Below are positions 40,301 to 55,300 of a stretch of 64,000 nucleotides of DNA, in pieces. The notes below the pieces were generated by a model. The model worked only from the letters and a program-made list of their open reading frames with translations, made no database searches and was not told where the DNA came from. Every line of letters starts with the position of its first letter. The stretch's first letter is position 1. Source of the stretch: Eopsaltria australis (taxonomy: Eukaryota; Chordata; Aves; Passeriformes; Petroicidae). The stretch is taken from NCBI GenBank assembly GCA_034509425.1, contig JAVTVJ010001688.1, positions 124,001-188,000 of the forward strand. The letters run 5' to 3'. A program made the position numbers and the translations under genes.

Positions 40301-43300
40301 GCAGAATCTTATTCTCTGACTCTAATCTGGCAGTGGGGGTCTTAATAGTGATAAAAGTCAAAGCTGAATTTCATGTGAAAAAGATGAATATCCCATTGCC
40401 ACAGCCATGAGGGACCACTGGGTTCATGGGTATTCTGACTCCTGCTCAGTTGTGAACTGTGTAGCTGTGTTCTTGAAAATGTCACATGGGAACCTTTAGT
40501 AATTACCTGGTGCAAAAATCACAGATAGTGTAAATAGCAAAACATTTTAATTTATTAATTTCATGGGAGCATTTCTTTTTTTTTTTCCTTTGAAGTCATG
40601 TACCATAGATATTTTAGTAACTTACATCATTTGTAAGATTATGAAAACACTGCACTGAATTTCTTAAAACATTAAACAACATTTTTTTTCCTCAGGGGTT
40701 TCTTAATGTTGTAATGGTGAGATACTAAAGTCAATATACTTAAAATTTTATTACATGTACAAAAGCATATGCAAGAAGATGACTCAGGAAAACTGTGTTA
40801 CAATGAGTCGTACTACAACCACATGAAACTGCCAATTTTTCTGACTATTCTTCCATCTTGTCCTCGAACGTGGATGGCCTAATTACTGTGGTATATCCTA
40901 GAAGCAGCCATGAAAGCATAGCCCCCTCAGGGTATACATGAAGCTCAAAAAGACTCCAGTTTCAGAAGTTTCACCATCTAAGCAGAAACATGAAATCAAA
41001 TACTCCTAGATATGGTCTTTATAACTTTTATAGCTTACTTCCGAAAAGCCACCAAAGTGACAGAAAATCCTGGCAAGTAATACAAATCAGGTCCTCATCA
41101 ACACCTGTCAAACCCAAACTTAAACCGGCAAATACTGACTTTTATTTAAAGAAAAACAACTTCACAATACTTTGATCCAACAACCAATCTGACAACATGA
41201 ATTTTATTCTACTTGACATGGTCCAGAAACTAGAGCATAAAATTTGCCTAAAAACATGGGTTTGTACTTTTCTAGACTTACTTTTTCAGCTGATGTCCCA
41301 GCCCAAACCTTTCCTTAGTAGAGATCTGAAATACATCCACAGTTGGCACTAGGGAGAAAGAATATTTTGTTGATATATGAACTTACAGCAGTAATGACAA
41401 GCTCATGACCACCTAAGTCTTATTTAAGGACCTTGTTCTACGTGGAGCTTGACTATGGACAATTAAATTGAAGCAATGGCAGAAATGGACATGTCATCTA
41501 AGCATATTAAGAAAGGAATGGTCCTTTTTGGAATATCAGCCAATATAATTTAAAATTTTACAAACAGAATTCTCCCAAATGTATCTCTTCCCACCCATTT
41601 TATTTACAAAAATGTATCTTTTTTTACATATACACTATGCAAGTAGCAAGCAGCATCAGATTAAATGTATCTGGACTGACAATTCACCTTGTCTAATATT
41701 TTAAACTTCTTTCCCAAGCAAGTAGTCTATACACAGTAGAGTTTCTGTGGCTACAAAGAAAGCCCAGACTCAAAATGAATTCATTAGTATCTGGGTTTTG
41801 TTTCTCAGGGTATTTTAATACAAGATCCAAAACCATAATCTAAGTGCCTGATATGTGAATTCCAGTGGCCAAAGATTACCCTGAAATTTCCTCAAGGGCT
41901 GTTCTAATACTGGTATATCCATATTCATTTGTCAGAAATAGAAAATATACAGGGTAAAGGATGGAAACTAGCTAGTGGCATTACTAAAATCCCTCAATAA
42001 CATTTGCTAGATGGAAGTGGCAGATGGAATCTTGCCACTTGTTGAGAGAGCCTCAGGTCCTCAAGGCAGGACAACAGCCAATGCATATTACAAGCACAAA
42101 CAGACTGCATACTTTGTATTGCATAAGGTGATAATGACTAAAGTAAAATGAAAACGGAATGAAAACAAAAAATCTGGGGTTTGTTCAAATTTTATTAGAA
42201 ATGATAAATCAGTATTTTGATGTTATTCTGAACACTCAGAAAGCCAGATTTTATTCAGAATATCAAAGTTTATACTTTAATTATGCTTTAATGGATTAAA
42301 TTTGATAATAAAAAATAATACATCTAACTTGGCCATGCAATTTAACTTAGTTCAAAGGTCTGTAGTTACCTCTTCTCTAATGTTATTATTCAAATAACAT
42401 CAAACATAAACTCATCTTTTAAATACAAACTGATGATTTTTTTCAAAAGGGATTAATGATTTTATTAAATACAGCAATATCTTTGGATTGTCAAATTTCA
42501 GACACACTGCAGAGTGCTGGTGGGATGGGAAATACTTTAAATATCATCATAGCTACACCAGCAATCTTAAAATCTGACATCTAGACCAGAATTTTTGTCT
42601 AGACTCTACATTCAGAGGAGACATGCCAATACCTCCCCTGGCTGATTCATCCTCTCTAAGACAGGTTTCTAAGGCACGAGGGACTAACTGCCCACACAGA
42701 AACTACTGAAACAAGCTATTAACTGGAAGAACTCTCTAAAATCAGTATATTACACAGCTACTTATATCCCCTGCTGTGCTTTGGAATGTACTGTGTTCCT
42801 GTTTCTCAATTAATAGAATGTAGTATAGGAGAAAAATATACAGCATGAAATTCTGGCCCAGTATTCTCAAGAAAACATGTCTGAGGCAGAATAGGAATTC
42901 ACAGAATTAACACAAAAGATGGTGGATCTCACTGTGCTCTGCTAGTAAGTAAAAAGACATGGCTGCAGCAGCAGCTGAGCTCATAAAACCAATGTCAGCA
43001 AAGCTCTTGCCTGTGGCCCTGATCCTGCCTTTCTCAGAATTCGGGCACTCCCACAAGCAGTCAGCTGCAGCACTGGGAACTATGATTCCCACCTTAACCT
43101 TGTCAGTGGTGCAGAATATATATTCTTGTTACTTCTCATTTCTCACTGCATGCTGCTCTTCACACTTCACCTTCTCTTATTTGCTTCACTTTTTTATTTT
43201 TTAAATTACATTTTGATAGAAATCTTCTGAATACTAACACTGCTTCCTGCTATGGCAAATACGTATTTTAAGATTTGAATATTTACAAAAACAATTGAAG

Positions 43301-46300
43301 TAATAAACCACAGACAAAAAGACCGAAGTCAAGAGGAAAAAAAGACTGGTATAATGAAATGCTTATTTGAATGAACAGAATATAGCTTATAGTTAGAACC
43401 GTCAGACAACATATCCTATAGAAATAGCTCATTGGGACAGATTTTGCTAAACAGGACTGGAAATATCTATTCATTTTCCAGAGGCAGAATTCTCCCACAG
43501 ATAAAAGCCTGAACTGACAGCCTGTACTGGAAGTCTCTAAGGCTGGGCAAGTCATTATCCAAACTGAGTCTGACTTGCACTGTAAAAACATATCTGAAGT
43601 TGACTCTTGCATATGAATGTTTCCAAATCTTCAAAATTAGTTGATTCTTCATAAACTGGACCATTTTTCTCTCATGAGGAAACTTTACTCATTCAAAAAC
43701 TTTCAAAGCTAAAAATTTCCAGAATTCACATATTCATATAGAAACCAGAAACTAAAAGGGTAACTACCATAGCCTGACTCTTTAAAGCTGCATGAAAAAG
43801 GGCATGTCAACATGCTGCACAGATCTGTGTATGTCTTCACTGTCAGTCATATCTCATCTGTGCAGATGATGTTTGATTTCAAAAATGAGGAAATCGCAAA
43901 TTAGGAACTCTCGATCTTTACTCCTTAACCCTGGTTCCTAGGGGAAGCAGTTGTATCTCAAAGGCATCAGGAAAACAAGTTCCAAAAATAACCCTGTGAA
44001 AGTTTAAATTAGATGCCTGTGTCACTAGGAAGGGCCTAGCCATGCAAATACATGTGATTTCATGCCTAATTTCAAATCAAGAGGACTCCTCTCAGCAGCA
44101 GAACCGAGCACATGCAGGGTCAAAGATTTGGTAGTGAATGAGCATCTACCCCATGGCTCAGACTGGGCACCACACAAGGCACAAGAAGAACACCCAGTTG
44201 ACCAACCTGGACCATTCAGGTACTGTGTAAGTGAACAGTGCAGTCGCACTATTATAGGCTCGGTGCGAATTACATCCCAAGCCACCGCAATCTCCTCCTG
44301 GTTTAAGACAAAAAGAAAACAACAGACATCATTAGCCATCGTGAGGACCTACTGCTTTTTGTCAGTCTACCTTAGGGTTGCTATAAACCCTAGAGTTGCA
44401 TCTACCCAGTTGTTTAGTTATGTACTCCAACATTAGACTTAGGACAAATTATGGCACGTCAATGCCCCCCAGAGCAGTGTCAGACTGCTTCCAGCTCTTG
44501 AGTGAGCTCATTTAAACCAAGCAGAGGTTTATAGACAGCACTGCATGTACAATACAGGCAGACACATTCCCATCTACCAAAAGGTACTCCTTCAAAGCTG
44601 AGAAGCAAAGGAGCAAAAAAGAATAGAAACTAGTCCAACAACTAAGGGCTATGGAAACTTTTGCACCTTAAAACTAGCGCAAATAATTCAAGCTATGATC
44701 AGATTATCTTAAAATTTTGGTAAGGCTCAGTAACTGTCTTATGTGCTATGCTGACCTGAAAACAAGACATATCTGTGCAGAAACTAATGATGCCCTTAGA
44801 AGTTCTCATTTTTGTTCTTTATATAGAGACTAGGAAGTTGCTGCACAGATGAGGTGAGGAAGTGTGAAGCTCAATGACAGCACAATAGCTACAGAAGCCA
44901 TGCTGCCAGTCAGCAAACAGCACCACTGTCCCTTTGCCAGACCAGCCTCTCTCTGATCTGTGTACAGGAGCACTCCTGACAGAGTCCTCTTCCCTTCAGG
45001 GCTATAAGAAGTGCTTTCACCTGACTTGTGTCTACGTTAACATAAAAATAAGGGTGTTTCATTTATGTTTATTAAAATATTTGCCACTCACAAAACATGT
45101 TTGGAAAGAAATACACATGCAGCAAATAAAAGCCTAACACAGCATTTTAACAATGTCGTCATAAAAGGAAAGGAAACTTTTACACTGGGTATCAACCAAT
45201 AATGTGATAGCCACTTGTGAAGATCAAGTCTCCAAAAAAAGGAAAGTATCAGTGGCTGTCTAGAGAGTCTGATGTGTAGCGAAATTAAATGGGTATTAAT
45301 GTTCATTATGTAATTCTGTGATTAGATTACTTACATCAAGAAAGCTAACATCAATATGTAGATCAATATCTACATCATCAATGGCTCCATATTCCCTGAA
45401 AGAAAAGAATAACATTACATTAGAGCTCTTTAAGATGTTCCTCAATCCAGGAGTACTTACAACACAGAAGATTTTACAAAGGATAATCTTATCTGTAAAA
45501 TCAGAATAGTTATAAAGTACACATTTACACAGATTGGATCAATATTTCCAGTGGGTGACTGTCTGCTGCACTTAAAAGCTTTTTCCAGAGGATCTTGCTT
45601 AAACAAGCTAAATCTTTTCCACTAATTCCCCTAAAATCTCTCCATTGCTGCCACATATTTCTGTCTCATGCACACACAGATAAACAAAGAAAAATTAATA
45701 GTCACATGCTGCTCCCATTTATGACACAAGAAAACCCTTGTTCATTTTCAGAAGAACTTCAGGTTAACAGCCAGTAACTTAAGAATAGGTTTCAGATAAA
45801 CCACTGAAGACAAATACAACATCGCCTACAGGATGGCATTTCATACCTAGGGGATTGTTTCATACATTCAAGCATTTGTTTGTCAAAAATAAAGACTGAC
45901 CTGTAATGTGCTCAAGGCAATAGTTATCTTTTTTATCTGTTATGTGTAGTACTGCAAGATTTGGATTTAACAGGTATTTCATTGCCATGTGAAGTCTTAC
46001 ATTTAAACTGTGACTTTCTGCCTGTATTCTGACTCACTCTGATTGCCCTCCCCTTGCAAAGTACTTGAAACTTCTGAAAAGTAGGGCTAGAAAATACTTA
46101 TTCACACACTAAAACAAAAAAACTATTTTCATTTACATTACTTAAGTGGACAATACCGTAAAAGTACTATCTCTTAAATTTTCACATATTAGCTTCCAGT
46201 CACTAAGGTGTTTTTAACTTTAAACCGCATTTCTATGCTTGTTCTCACAGTGACTTTCATGCTTTTCTATTAAACTTGACTAAGTGCACAGCAGCAGTTG

Positions 46301-49300
46301 TGCGTAGATCAGTCAATAAGGTAATTTTGAAAGACTAAAATGCAACTGTCTCCAACCAAAGTGACCTCTCAGCTGTGGCAGGGCTAGTTTGCACTGGAAA
46401 TTATTTGAGCTCTTGCAAAGTTTGGCAAAGGTTCCAGAATCCTTCCCACCAAAACTCAGCAACACAATGGTTCTCTGTGGTCAGGGAAAACCCAGGTTCT
46501 CTCTCTAGATCGGGTCTGTCCACACATGGCATACACAGGGCAGGTGAATGGTAGGACAGGGCCTTATTACAGGAGACTTCCCAGCCACCTTTAGGGCTGC
46601 TCCAGTGTCACATCACCCGGAGCCATGCAGGCACTCGCTGACTTCCTACAGCTCGCTGAAATCCTGGCTTTGAAACAGTGAAGCTCTCCACCTACTGAAT
46701 GACTACCCTACACAACAGTGGCAACCGGTTTTTTGGTTCACTTTCCAGAAGATCCAAACATTCTTCTGATACCTCAAGTAATTTTTATGAATGCAGGCTA
46801 GCGTTACTCATATAACTGAGATTCAAAAGGCTGTAAAGAATATTTTTTTAATTAAACAGAGGAATGGTTAAACTAATGGAATAGAAATATTAGTGAAGAA
46901 CAAACAAGATAAAAAATAGTTTTAACTGCGACAGCTCCATACTCACTGAAATCCTTTTCCCCCATTACGATCCTAGAAGGTGGATTTTAGACACATGATG
47001 CTAACTCTAGTTTTAATTTCCCAAGCTGACAGTGAGGAGGAAATCATGTTTTATTCCAACACCTGCAGCTTATTATCTGCTGCCTACAATGGCTTCATCA
47101 ACACATCTTGATTTTAAAGCTCCAAGAGGTCCTCTGCCCATAAATGAATAAGCAATGTAAAGAGACACAGAAGAGTTTGGACCAGTTGGATGGATCACTT
47201 TCTCAAGGTTTTTGTGGCCAGATTTCTAAGGGCAATGGTGAAAAGCATGCAGGTACAGGAACTTCAATCTTACATGTAAAACTGACTCTGACAGCAACAG
47301 ATTACTGAAAGGAGGGTCAAATGTCAAGGAAATATGCCTCTTAGTGGATGCCCTTGTCAGACAAACCTCTCTTCCTAGAGAAGTGGAGCAACACAAGAGG
47401 GATGAAAATGAATGCTTAAAGCCGTGGGGTGTATTTCCAAGAATTCTTAAGTATTTTCAGCTGCAATGGAGTGGATAAAGCAGTGAAGTTTTACACATGC
47501 CAACAGCTGCCACAGGTGCCAGCTTCTACTACAGTGAGCTCAAGGGGATGACAGTGAAACAGCTGAGTCAATAAACTACATGCATTTAAGTTTTCAAAAT
47601 GTTACACATATTGTTTCCATTTTAGGAGTTTGAAGGAATTTCACAGTTTTCAGTTTGGCGACTAAACACTCATTCATTTCCTAAACCTATATACAAGTAT
47701 TCAGATTTCAATTCTCCAGGTTCCTGAAGTGTAATAAATTTCCATTTAATTTGAAAAGGCATAGTACACTATAGCTGTAGGTATGCTCTCTCTTCTTCTT
47801 ACTTTCTTTGTATGACAACTTTGATATTCTCCTTGCAATACATCTGACAGATCTGTTACATCTCACCTACCTGCTATTTTTATGGAATTATTAAGATTAC
47901 ATAGATGGAAAATGAAGTTATAAAATATCTGAGGCATAATAAAATATATATAGTACACTGGTACGCACCATGGCAGAATCATGCATATTCATATATGTTC
48001 AGCAGAATTGTGTGTAATTACTCTTAGCGATTCACATCTGACCAAGGTTCCACAATTTCCTTGTGCAGGATACTTTAGACTCCTACAATTTGAAAACTTC
48101 CATAATCTCTGATCAAACCCTAGCTTCTTACTGTCTGTCTCATGATGACAATACTGAGTATTTTAACACTACTCCTTCCACCTCCAAACAGCTTTTCTGA
48201 AGAAGAAAAACTGTTATTGTGTCTTCTCCTTCTCTTTTACTCCTATTCTAGACAAATCCAATTCCTTCAGTCATTCCCTAGGGAAAGTATTTATTAAATC
48301 TCTTCTCATTCCTCTTGTTCATCTCCAGGGCAAAATAGAGAATATGACAGAAAGGAGTTTAACAAGGGGTTAGAGAAATGTTGAATAGTAATTTACAACA
48401 AAACACAACTGCCTGACTAGAACTGCAAAAGACAATGATGTTTCAGAACAGGGCTGTTCTCAGCACAGCTACTTGTAACCATGCTGAACCAAAAAAGAGC
48501 CCCCAAAAACCCAGCACTGATGCTGCTTTGAAGTGCTCTCTCCTTTTGTCACACAACATGCAGAAATCACCAGAAAAGACTTGTGCTTTGGCAGTCAGGA
48601 AAGGTCCATATGGAATTCAAAGTCCAAAACATTAAAGATTCCACAATGCAGAAAGGCCAATGCCATACCTGAGAGATACTGCATTAGGTCCATAGATCTC
48701 TCTCACTGCTGTTAAATCAGCCTCCAACTGTGGGTGCTTGTGAAGTTCTCCATCATAGCTAACCTGTTGGGGAAAGAAAAATGTCTTGGGAGTTCTGTGT
48801 TTCATTTCTGGCACCTGACTTAGAATCTTGGAAGTTCTCTCTGTAAAATATGTTGCATTAAGATTCCTTAATGCCGCACTCCGAAAGGACAAGCTGAAGC
48901 CCTGAGGCCACCTCATCTGCTAAAGTAGTGAGATTTTCAAAGCAGGCACCTCTGCCTTGAAGTGTTTTGAGGGTTCTCTTCCTGGTTGTGGGAAGAGAAG
49001 CTGCAAAGGACTTATCCATCTGTCCTATTTTGTCCCAGAGTTTGTTCTGGAACACTTGTGTATTTTAAAAATGTTAAGTAGGATAAGAAACAGATGTCCC
49101 GTCTTCTCATCCTAGTCAGGCCACTACAGGACAAGGGCTTGCTCACTCTTGTTTGTTGTCACGCTCTCATACATACTAGACACAGAATGACTTGGGCACA
49201 AGAGAAGCATAAAACTATTCTCTATACCCAGCACCTTAGCAACTAAATTACATTTGCAATTTACTCCCTAGCTGCATTCTTCCCACCAGTAAAATAATAT

Positions 49301-52300
49301 CAGAAAAAAAAATAATTAAAAGAGCACTTTTCCATGTTGAGTATTTCACTAGAGAACGTATAAAGAAGAATACATCTAGACCCTCTTCTTTTTTTCAAAC
49401 TCTACATGAAAAATGGAAGAAGTTTTGCTTGTGCTTACACTAAAAACTAGTGAGTTGGTTTGGTTGAACTGTATTAAGTCAAAATAATTAATATCCCCCT
49501 ATCTTCTACAAGGCCCAAAATACTTTGGGCATGTAACAATCTATTCATCATCTGTCTATTACCAGCTTCTTCTCAAGCAAAATGATCCTGATTGTGTGAA
49601 CTTAAATATAAGTCTTAACAACAGTTAGAATGACAGTAATTCCACAGAAGTCAATGAACTCCCTAGATTTGGGCAGATTGAGAAATTAGCATAGGATTTG
49701 TACCTTTGACAAATTCAGAGAGCAAAACAGTAGAATGTAATTTATCCTTTTAGACCCACACACAGATATGTAACCTTATAGAGCAATCCTGCAGTGAATT
49801 CTTGTTATTGCAGAGCTACATCCAACTGCAGTACTGCTTCTTCCATTTGTACACCCAAATCTGTCGGAAACCAGTGCTGTGACACTTGCAGCTCTGATAC
49901 TTAGAGATGTGCTTTTCAATTTAATTAAATTTCAGTAGTATTAAAATAATAATCAGATGATAACCTTTTTACATTTGAAAATTAGCAGAGAGTAATTTGA
50001 TGAGACTTAGGCCTAGAATTCTTTAAGTATAAGGCACAGAATTCATCAGCATGGCATGGACACGTACTTTTCAGAGATATCAACGGTATTCATGACCAGA
50101 AGGTTATAAAAAAAATATCCCTTTTTTGTTTGGGCAAGCATGTCAGAACAATTTTCCAAATAGAAGAGCATGGGAAGAAAATCGTTATTGTAATTTTTTT
50201 CCACTTTAGGTAGGGGGAAACCAATCCTTTTTACATGCTCATTACTCAAAGAAGAATTCTTTAAAGATGCGTAAATAATTGCTGTCCTGCTTCCAAAGAC
50301 ATCACAGCAATCATTTCACAAATCGTAGCTGTGGTGCACTTGCCACCTTTGTTGGTCCTAAACCAGATTTTTAAATCAGTCTTATGTTTCAATAATAGTG
50401 AAATATAAAAGCAACATTATGCAGAACACTACAGTGCTCAACATAATGCTTTTTCTAATCTATTTTCTCATGGTAAGAGGCTATGAACTCAAAAAGGAAA
50501 AAAAAACAGTGCTCTGGCAAATTTTAAGACCACAGTATGGTACTTCCCACCCCTGAATTAGTGCCACAGACATATTGATGTACCCAGAGGAGGCTGTCAG
50601 AGTTTTGTATTTCTGCATTTTCAAGTATGTCCTGTAGCTGAAGCACAAGAGACATGCAGAGAGAGAGCCAAAGGCAGTAGTATTTCTGTTTTCATCTCCT
50701 GATCTTATTTGCAAATGTAGAAGATAGAGATTCAAAGAAAGAATTAACAGAGTTGCAGAAAAAGTGAATATAAAAGGTAAAAAATCTGATAACTTTGTTG
50801 TGACTGAAAGGTCTATGTTTAGAAAGTCTCTGTTTTTAATCTGAGACCTTATTCAGATTATTTGACAAAAGGTTGCTTTTTAAAAGGAGATTAAGTGATT
50901 TACAAACCTAAATCCCATTGAAAATCAATAGGTCTTAGACTATTGAACCACTTAGCTACTTTAAAGTATTTATCCATTAAATCCTTAGGGAGGATTACAA
51001 GCAGGTGCCTAGGAAGTGGATACAAACATTTAATTTATGAGGAAAAGGTTGCATCTTCTTTACACTGCCCATCAAATGCCATTTCACATCTTGCATGGTC
51101 CTTGTTTCATCAGCAGCAGCTCTCTTGTCTTTCCAGCTGTAGCCACTTAGAAATGCTAAGAATTATCCCTGACCTCCATCCTTCCCAACTGTATTACACA
51201 CAATTGCACTGGCAACTCTTCCCTCTGTTTGTTAAAGTCAGCATTTCTGTCCCCTCTCTCTATGGGTACAGCAGACACTTGTCCCAAATGAAGTAGCCTG
51301 CCTTGCTTGTTCCCCACACATTTGGTCAAATCTTTTGTCTTCCCAATACATCTGGTGCTCACTTGACAACTCCTACAAACACTCTGCTTGGAAAAGGATT
51401 GTTCTGTTTTGTATTTCAAGGGACTTTGCTCATTACCTGATTTCCTAGTTATTTTCTGAGTCCTCAGTATTATTTTTAGCTCTAAATTTTTCGTTAGACT
51501 TTTGTCTTTTTGACCATGAAATTTTTAATTAGACATGTCCTTTTTTCCCCTTTTAAAATACACTTTCTGTGAAGTCTTTTTTTTTCTTGTTCACTGTATT
51601 TTGTTTATGTATATTCTATATTCAAGATATTCATAATCAACTGACATTTTATTTTTATTGCAGACATGATTTTTTTTGCCAATTACTGTTCCTTCAGTTA
51701 AATGTATTACCTTATAGAGAAGACAATGCAGCATAATCTAGTTTCCATTTTAATATAAGGCACATAAATTCTAACCAGTCTTGTCTATCGCACAGCTCTT
51801 TTACACCTTGCAAAACGATGTACTGCTATCTGTGTTCATATCTCACAGGCAGTGTTAATGTTTATTCATTCATTTAGGCACTGCCAGGCATCCTTTACCA
51901 AATGTATCAGCCCTGGTTCAAGAAATAAGCACTCCCAGCTGTTTTCTGCCTTTTCCTTCACCTTGAGGTTACTGCCCTTTCTTCAGAGCTGAAAAATGAA
52001 GCGAGTACACGCGACTCATCACTACAGGACAAGATCAGAAGCATTTTCCTCTCAGGCAGATTAAAATAAGACATCGCTCTTCGCAGTGAATTATGTGTAT
52101 GGTCCTCTCCAGCACTCCCCAGCATGGGGCTGTAGGAGTCAGCAGCTGAAGGGAGGCAATTCCTGCAGTAATTTCTAAAGCGAACATGAGTCAATTCCCC
52201 ATGTTAGCAATTTCAGACAATGAAAATACATTATTTCAATTCCAGTTTCAATATAACTTTTAACAGCTTTTCAGGGGCACGGGGTTGTTTGTTTGTGGGT

Positions 52301-55300
52301 TTCTGTTTGCTTTGGTTTTTTTTTTTACTATAAAGCCCCTCAATGTGAATTTTGTGTGCTAAGCCCACTGCACTGTTGGCTCTGCAAGAGAGGAGGCTCA
52401 GTGATGTCCTGCTCATCAGCATCCCACGCTCTCTGCACCGACCCACCCTGCTGGCACTGCTGGCGTGCACCCAGGGCACGGATGGCTCCAGCCTCAAGGC
52501 TGAGGCAAGGCACAACTTCCATAAACAGCGACCTCAATTCGCTAAAAATGCTCATCAAAATAAACAGTTCTAATAATGTAAGTGAGGAATGATTCCATGG
52601 GGCAACATTGGGGCTAAAAAATAAGGGAAATCTGAATAGAGAGACTAGCGACGTGAAGCACACTGCAAAGGAAAAGGCACGAAATGATTTTATTTCCCAA
52701 TACACAAGAGAATGTAAGAATTAATTCTGCTGAGGGAACACAAAGGAAAGACACAGAGCAGTACAATCATCTAAAATATGCAGCATTTTTCAAGGTGAAT
52801 TTTACTCTAGAGCTCAGAAAAAGAATGGACTACTGCCTAGACCAAAATTGTTTTGTAATAATGATTTTCACCATAAAAATGCAATGCTCTTTACTTTTAA
52901 AAAATGGCAATTCTCCCAAAGGAAACAGATTTGGATCCAGCCTGTCATCCCATTTGTATTAATAATGGGGAAAGCTTTACAGAGTCAGTTGTCCGTTTCT
53001 TGGAAATAAGCAACTAGCTTCTATTTTCAAGGTTTCTGAAGGGTATTTGCTTTTTCCATTCTTATGGTTTTGCAAAAGTACGCAAAGTAATCTTACTTTG
53101 AATTTGGTACAATTATAACTTTTAGCATATTCAATATTTACACCATAAAATGCTATGTGTATATACATCCATGCCAGTCTGCTCAACACTGAAAAAAACG
53201 GTAAGAAATTAAATATTATCATACATTTGTAATGGAACGAACATAAGAACTCTCAAATATTACTTTCTTGGAACTTCTGCAAAGAATTTCCTACGTTACC
53301 TGTCCTCCATAATAAAATTCCTCAGAGTCATTATCTCCTTCAGAGTCTTCTTCAACTGTGCTGCTGTGCCGTGACTCCTTAATGGAAAAGGAAAGTTAAC
53401 AATGATAAAAATAATATGTTGACCTTGCATGCATAGCTCTAAATGTAACTACAGGAATTATGCTTTTAAAAATAAACTCATAGCATCCTTTCTTAAAAGA
53501 TCTTTTAGTGTAATCTTTCCAGAGGACCCATTTTAAGAATAATGAAATATCACATGAAAAAAGCACTTAATACAGGGTACATAAAAACACCTTGAATATA
53601 TGTTGGAGAAATAATACTTCTGTGGTTACAAACACAGCATTCTATTTTAAAGGACTGGATAATTCAGCAGACTTTGTGGGGATACTTCACTCTGTGCTTT
53701 TGTTAAACAAAGCATTATTTTCCCATCAAGACTGGTTCTGAACGTAGGTATTTTGGTGTGCCAGCAACCTACTACCATTTTATTTTACTTCATTCTCATA
53801 AATAAGCCCAATAGTTTCAGGAAATAATCCAAGTCCAAGTATGGAATATCTAATGTTTCCTTCTGTGAAAACCTGACACACTGCTACTTAATTCTTATTT
53901 TTAACAGAATTTCCATCCTGGTGCCAGAAAGTTTTCACACTTAATTTTCTGAGTAGCTCTGGTCTGAGACAGTGAAAAGTGAAGACTAGAAAGTCCTGTG
54001 CTTAGCTAAGTAAAACCTGCTCCAAATAGGCTGCTTTGTGAATAATATCATCAAGTAAACTGAACTGATCCTGGTACTGACTGCAACTCTGCGTGAGATG
54101 AAATGTTATATTCTGTTTTCCGCCACTGGAACCTTTACTTGTGAGTATATAATTGCTTGAGAGAGTAATTCTTGTTTCTCACAACGAATGTGTTATTTCT
54201 ATGCCCTATACTGACTAGTAGTCCCCGAAGAACTAAAATCATCCTTCTTCACTTCAACCTGAACATAATGTATTAACCCCTTTTTTCTTATTCATGTCCT
54301 ACATAGACATGTCATAATAGAATAGAAATCAGATATATGAATCAAAAAAGTGTAAGTTACCCCTAAATTCCACAGCCATACATGTCACTATGTATATACA
54401 CCTATCACCAATTTCTGTGGTCAAACATTGTAATCCCATTTTTCTACCTTTGCCTCTAAATTCCTGCTCTATTCACTGGATGCATATATACAGTAAAAAA
54501 ACTGTTTTTATCCAATCTCATGGCAATTTCTGTCAAGGCATAAAAATAATTTCTGCTTCTACTTCACTGAAAAGAAATAAAATTACTTTAGTCTTCTCTG
54601 TTTTATAATAAAATTACTTCAGAGGGAAGTCTGTTTCAAAACAGAAATCAACTGAACAAAAATTCCACACAGAACTGTCCCATTAGAATAGTGACAAAAC
54701 TATCATATCCTAACCAAACTTTGAACTGTCCAGCCAACAGAAATCATCAGTGTTAGACACTTTTTATAAAGGAGTTTTTTTCAGTACCTTCACATTTATG
54801 TACCTGATTCAGTAGAAACAAAATACAAGCTCAAACTCAGTCTCACAGAAGCTAACTGTATTTCAGGCTTTTAAGGAAATGGGTAAATTCTTCTCACACT
54901 TGCTTTTCTTATGTTCACAGAGCACTGAATACAATGATCAGGCAGTAGAAGCAAAGTATATTCAGCACAGTTTTTAACATCAAATGACACTTCATTCACT
55001 AAAAAACCCTATGCACATGACATCTAGGCATGCTTATCTCCCCTTTCCAGATCAAGAAACTCAGCACTCACCCTTACCAAAGGAAGACTTTAAGTCAAGC
55101 ACCTGAAGTTCTGACAATGCTCAATCTCTTGTTTGAGTGAGGAGCTGACATGGTACCTTCTTTGAGGCCACAACACTGTCAAGCCCTGTAAATTTCACGT
55201 TAGTGCCGTTTCTTTCTTAATGTCTCAATGAGACTGGTCAGAGATGTGTGCCAGAGGCACAGGACAAATACCATAGTGCCTGGAAGACTCGAGTACTCAA

